Assembly: GCF_004791695.1 (NCBI RefSeq)
Contig: NZ_SRSO01000034.1
Coordinates: forward strand, 1 to 46,548
Length of the DNA stretch: 46,548 bases
Direction of reading: 5' to 3'
Origin: Flavivirga rizhaonensis
GTDB taxonomy: Bacteria; Bacteroidota; Bacteroidia; Flavobacteriales; Flavobacteriaceae
Shown: piece by piece, positions 43,972 through 46,548 of the stretch
Position numbering within the stretch: position 1 is the first letter of the stretch
Layout of the letters: every line of letters starts with the position of its first letter
Notes under the pieces: model-generated
The model's input: only the letters and a program-made list of their open reading frames with translations
Database searches by the model: none
What the model was told of the DNA's origin: nothing
Made by a program: the position numbers and the translations under genes

Positions 43972-44175
43972 AACATACTATCGGCTGAATACCAATTAAA
44001 CCTATTCCAGAGTTATAATATCAAACTAGAAACCCCAATACGTAAAAATCAAATGAATTACAAGGAACAGCCGTACATATTCAAGAAATCCAGAAAACGT
44101 ATTGAAATAATTAACTCAAGAGGAGTTCAATGTGATGAAATTTATGATTGCATTTCTTATTTGGAATTACTGTAA
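43972..44175 (+). pseudogene. IS982-family transposase remnant (C-terminal part)
   Basis: Reading from just after a stop at 43969 gives NILSAEYQLNLFQSYNIKLE, then TPIRKNQMNYKEQPYIFKKS and RKRIEIINSRG. This matches the wording of the C-terminal part of IS982 transposases (leucine-rich YQLxLF, NIKLxTPxRxNQ, FKKxRKRIE). The expected FSQLCDQF continuation is replaced by unrelated residues and a stop at 44173, and the N-terminal two thirds are missing. It is a dead fragment of an insertion sequence right after the last PUL gene. Confidence 0.75.
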
Positions 44176-44242
44176 AATAACGTAAGATCGATATATTAAA
44201 ACCTGACAATCAGTTGTTTAATTGTTTTAATAAAGAAACTAT

Positions 44243-44411
44243 GTCATTCCGAATGCTACGGAGAGTAAAATATATTTTACTTGAACGTATAATAGCGTAG
44301 CTATTGAAGAGGAATCCCATCCTTATGAGATTTCTCGAAAGTTTATCTTGAGTACTTCGACTACGCTCAGCATAAACTAAAGTCGAAAGGCTCATACTTC
44401 ACTCTGTCGAA
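44243..44411. repeat. Interspersed repeat with long imperfect hairpin
   Basis: It begins GTCATTCCGAATGCTACGG and contains GAGGAATCCCATCC and GAGATTTCTCG. A hairpin at 44324-44396 has outer arms TATGAG/CTCATA and inner arms AGTTTATCTTGAG/CTCAGCATAAACT. It shares its start and GAGATTTCTC core with the element at 15549. This is a non-coding flavobacterial-type element. Confidence 0.6.
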
Positions 44412-44906
44412 ATACAAACACCTGAAAATCATTTGTTTAATATTATTTTTATAAAAAAATTAAATCGAACTGACGTTAAAATAAAATAATGATTTTTTGC
44501 TTTATACAAAATATAAAAATAAAGCATAGCCTCAGTTACCTCTTTTTCTATTGAAGTAGAAGGCGGAAAAGGGTGTTTTATTACGGTTATTTCAAATGAG
44601 AATTGGTATTAAATCTACAAAAATGAGGTTTTACGGTTTTGCCTCAACTGAAAAATGATAATAGTGTGTTATTCATCGAAAATGCGGAAAAACCACTTCT
44701 ATTTCCACATCGGTTATTCTTACATTTATCAAAAAATTTTAAAGCCCCACAATAATGAAGAATCTAAAAGTATTACTACGATGTTTTTTTGTAGTAAATC
44801 GTCTTTCTATCATATGGAAAGAAATTAATACCTCCTTTACAAACAATATAAACATTTTGTCTTCAACATTATGTAAAAATAATCTGCCTCATAGTATTTA
44901 TTTAAA

Positions 44907-45066
44907 GAACTCGTTTAAACTTTTTGTTTTTAACCGAAAATGAGATGAAATTTATTCAGATGAGGCACTTTTTGCAAGGCATAGCAGAGCTACGCATAAG
45001 AAAAGTAACAAAATATGGGTGAATTTCAGCCATTTTTTAGGAAATAGAAAAAGTTTAAACGAGTTC
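44907..45066. repeat. 160-bp MITE-like palindromic element
   Basis: Perfect 19-base terminal inverted repeats are present: GAACTCGTTTAAACTTTTT at 44907-44925 and AAAAAGTTTAAACGAGTTC at 45048-45066. The exact centre of the element is a GCATAGC/GCTACGC hairpin (44979-44995). Partial symmetry continues through the arms (AAAATG...TGAAATT on both sides). It has no coding capacity. This fits a miniature inverted-repeat element or a large folded intergenic repeat. Confidence 0.7.
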
Positions 45067-45404
45067 AAAAACTTAATGGTCCAATCAGAAGAAAGCAGTC
45101 CTGAAAAATTATGAACTCTGATTAGTAGTTGTTCGTACTTGTCTTTAAATAAATAGACTGCTAGAACAAGGTCGTGTAATAATATAGGTTTTGTTCTAGG
45201 AGGTTAAAGGTTTTATATATTTTTATTTTACCGTAGAGCGAGCAAATATCTCAGAAATTAATTAATCTAACCCCTGTGCATTTTGTAACCATTTTGTAAA
45301 AATAAAAGGCAGTAATGAACCTATGACCAAAAAGGTCGTAATCAAATATAAAACTATATAAAATAGTATTCAGATTAGAGTAATGTTATTTCTGAATATG
45401 AAAA

Positions 45405-45458
45405 GAGGGCAAATGACCATAAACTTAATAGCCCTAACTAATTTGCCCTCCTTTTTAT
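45405..45458. terminator. Terminator-like hairpin, possibly bidirectional
   Basis: GAGGGCAAAT (45405-45414) pairs perfectly with ATTTGCCCTC (45441-45450) across a 26-base loop, followed by CTTTTTAT. On the other strand the stem is followed by TTTTC. No gene directly upstream on the + strand explains it, so it may end an unannotated short transcript or mark a lost gene. Confidence 0.6.
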
Positions 45459-45514
45459 ATTTTTTTGAGATAGCTGATAAATCTGGCTTAAATATTACAA
45501 ATTCATATTGCTAA

Positions 45515-45631
45515 CCCACTGCTTTTAGAGATGTTGGTAAACTTAAAAGTTATATTTCCAGAAAAGCTATTTTTCCTTTAAAAGAGGATGAGGATCAAGT
45601 TCTTGATTTAGATATTTATTCGACTTATTAA
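45515..45631 (+). pseudogene. Possible C-terminal gene fragment
   Basis: An open stretch after a stop at 45512 reads PTAFRDVGKLKSYISRKAIF and PLKEDEDQVLDLDIYSTY, ending at a stop at 45629. The residue mix (charged, with an acidic C-terminus) looks like the end of a real protein, but there is no start and no upstream reading frame. I do not recognise the family. Confidence 0.35.
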
Positions 45632-45656
45632 TAATTGATTTTATCTTAAATTTAAA

Positions 45657-45809
45657 TCAATCTAAAGCATTTTTAGTAATAAACCACCTCCAACCAATAA
45701 TAGCCATTTGTAGTTTATTAGCTTTTGTTAAATCTAATCGTCTTTTAGAATAACTAGGTAAAACTATTTTGTTAACCTTAGCTAAAAATTTAAATACTTG
45801 CTTTTGCAT
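45657..45809 (-). CDS. Conserved-looking 50-aa small basic protein
   Basis: The minus-strand frame from ATG at 45809 to TGA at 45657 gives 50 residues: MQKQVFKFLAKVNKIVLPSY, then SKRRLDLTKANKLQMAIIGW, then RWFITKNALD. It is basic with a hydrophobic patch, and its wording (FLAKxNKxxLPSYxKxxLDLxKA, QxAIIGWRxxxTxNALD) is one I associate with short proteins found across Flavobacteriaceae, sometimes auto-annotated as SsrA-binding-like. That name is not supported by length, since SmpB is about 150 residues. The function is unknown. A strong hairpin at 45821-45854 lies just upstream of its start. Confidence 0.7.
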   Translation of the reverse strand: MQKQVFKFLAKVNKIVLPSYSKRRLDLTKANKLQMAIIGWRWFITKNALD

Positions 45810-45820
45810 TTTATAAAAAT

Positions 45821-45854
45821 AGTAAAACTTATTCTAGACTAAGTTTTACTTTTT
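45821..45854. terminator. Perfect hairpin upstream of the small minus-strand gene
   Basis: AGTAAAACTTA (45821-45831) and TAAGTTTTACT (45840-45850) form an 11-bp stem with an 8-base loop. A T run follows on the + strand, and TATTTTTAT follows on the minus strand before the ATG at 45809. It could terminate + strand transcripts or act as a leader hairpin for the 50-aa gene. Confidence 0.6.
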
Positions 45855-46243
45855 GTGAAATTCATATAATGGAGATAATAATTAATATTAAATCAATTAT
45901 AAGTTTGGCAAGTGTTATCATGTTTTTAGGTTTTAAAGGTTATTAAATAGACTATTGGTATCAATGTTTATTGAAGATATATATTTAGCTATATGTTAAC
46001 CAAACGTTTTAATGAAAATCAATGAAGTTGAATATGAATTTGTAAGTAAAAAAATAAAATTGATTACTATATTTAAGTGACTGTCTTCATTTATGTTTTG
46101 TTTTATAACTATAAAGAGTCATTATTGTTTCAATATTTAATAACTGTAGGGGTATTTTAAGAACTTTTTTAATTATCAAGGGAAGAATTATTTTAAAAAT
46201 GATGCTTTTTGACAGTTTCATCTTTTTAAAAACATTAAAGCAT

Positions 46244-46270
46244 AAAAAAAGACACCCAATATGGATGCCT
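46244..46270 (-). terminator. Minus-strand terminator interrupted from its gene by the IS200 element
   Basis: On the minus strand GGCATCC and GGGTGTC pair with two G-T wobbles around a 5-base loop and are followed by seven T. Any gene it served would lie to the right, where the IS200/IS605 element now begins, so the gene may be beyond the window or displaced. Confidence 0.5.
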
Positions 46271-46325
46271 TATAATTATGCAGCTTATTATAATTATTTT
46301 ATTGGTCTCAAAAATAGTTAAAACT

Positions 46326-46341
46326 ATGCACTTTAGTGCAT
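46326..46341. mobile_element. Left-end subterminal hairpin of IS200/IS605-type element
   Basis: ATGCAC and GTGCAT pair perfectly around a TTTA loop, 37 bases before the transposase ATG. This is the typical left-end structure recognised by single-strand Y1 transposases. The exact cleavage site and the right end are not determinable here. Confidence 0.6.
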
Positions 46342-46377
46342 GTCGCTTTAGCTTCTAAAAATTTCTACCTTTGTAGT

Positions 46378-46548
46378 ATGTCGGAACAACGATCAAATGG
46401 ACACAGTGTATCTCGCTTATCAGTTCACATAGTTTGGAGCACAAAATATCGTTATCATGTTTTGAAAGGCGACATTCAAAATCGATGTCGTTCCCTTTTG
46501 ATACAAATATGCGATGCGGAAGATGTACAGATCCTAAAAGGTGTAATA
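46378..46548 (+). CDS. tnpA: IS200/IS605-family Y1 transposase TnpA, partial
   Basis: The open frame starts at ATG 46378 (MSEQRSNGHSVSRLSVHIVW) and runs off the window end after 57 codons. The SVHIVWSTKYRYHVLKGDIQ segment is characteristic of the HUH-type IS200 transposase N-terminus, where a conserved His-Val-Trp and Thr-Lys-Tyr-Arg precede strand 2. The HUH motif and catalytic Tyr lie downstream of the window. The protein moves the element as single-stranded DNA by peeling and pasting. It appears intact as far as it is visible, unlike the IS982 fragment in the same flank. Confidence 0.88.
   Translation, partial: MSEQRSNGHSVSRLSVHIVWSTKYRYHVLKGDIQNRCRSLLIQICDAEDVQILKGVI

Larger units (their letters stand above)
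43954..46377. other. 2.4-kb decayed flank of the PUL
   Basis: No gene longer than about 60 codons is credible here. The flank holds an IS982-type transposase remnant, an interspersed hairpin repeat, a MITE-like palindrome, terminator-like hairpins, a short C-terminal gene fragment and one intact 50-codon gene. Stretches 44412-44906 and 45067-45404 contain no recognisable feature beyond weak coding traces. Confidence 0.75.

Noticed and set aside
44510..44755. Weak coding trace on either strand
   Set aside because: Short readable pieces occur, but none could be tied to a family and stops interrupt all frames.
44755..44943. 62-codon + strand frame in the downstream flank
   Set aside because: Its last residues are encoded by the terminal repeat of the palindromic element, and the rest looks like AT-rich chance coding with no recognisable family.
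45869..45946. 25-codon hydrophobic frame on the + strand
   Set aside because: It is too short and AT-rich to separate from chance, with no clear ribosome binding signal.
1..46548. CRISPR arrays, tRNA or rRNA genes
   Set aside because: No regularly spaced repeat series and no cloverleaf or rRNA-like segment was seen in the gaps; the coding regions fill the rest.

Overview
The window is AT-rich DNA from a marine member of the Bacteroidota, most likely a Flavobacteriaceae. The evidence is two SusC/SusD pairs, Bacteroidota-type lipoprotein signals, type IX secretion (T9SS) C-terminal sorting domains, and remnants of flavobacterial-style IS elements and intergenic repeats. Positions 473 to 43953 are one large polysaccharide utilization locus (PUL), with every intact PUL gene on the + strand.

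Enzyme content: two GH16 endo-galactanases with the ExDxxE active site, four S1 formylglycine sulfatases, two GH127 enzymes with the zinc-cysteine site, and a GH42/GH167-like (clan GH-A) beta-galactosidase-type enzyme. This combination best fits a sulfated red-algal galactan of the carrageenan or furcellaran type. GH16 endo-enzymes would cut the chain, sulfatases remove sulfate, GH127 remove 3,6-anhydro-D-galactose, and the GH42-like enzyme remove galactose. No GH82, GH117, GH50 or GH86 gene was seen. The substrate is inferred from gene content, not proven.

Layout: (1) 473-5468, SusC/SusD pair 1, closed by a strong terminator. (2) 5570-15311, ACS-type sugar-acid transporter, galactonate-dehydratase-like enolase-superfamily enzyme, sulfatase, T9SS-secreted GH16, T9SS-secreted sulfatase, then a terminator. 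(3) 15312-16541, a gap with an interspersed repeat, a decayed minus-strand secreted-protein gene and the leader of the next operon. (4) 16542-23290, SusC/SusD pair 2 plus a PKD/CBM-like surface lipoprotein, then a terminator. (5) 23501-28447, sulfatase, GH16 lipoprotein and GH127 without a signal peptide, then a terminator. (6) 28536-36265, FG-GAP/ASPIC propeller protein, sugar-porter MFS, HpcH/HpaI aldolase, GntP-type permease and GH127 lipoprotein. (7) 36404-43953, iduronate-sulfatase-like S1 enzyme, second FG-GAP/ASPIC protein, GH42-like enzyme and a DUF4380-like protein. (8) 43954-46548, a decayed flank with an IS982-type transposase remnant, palindromic repeats, a 50-aa minus-strand gene and the left part of an IS200/IS605 element cut by the window end.

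How it works together (inference): SusC/D pairs and surface lipoproteins capture oligosaccharides produced by secreted or surface GH16 and sulfatases. Exo-acting enzymes finish the job in the periplasm and cytosol. The enolase-superfamily enzyme and HpcH/HpaI aldolase would take anhydrogalactonate or galactonate-type acids to pyruvate and an aldehyde. No aldehyde dehydrogenase, KDG kinase or regulator is in the window, so those steps must be encoded elsewhere. The least explained parts are the two paralogous seven-motif FG-GAP/ASPIC proteins and the C-terminal cassette shared by the GH16 and sulfatase genes at 10061-15311.
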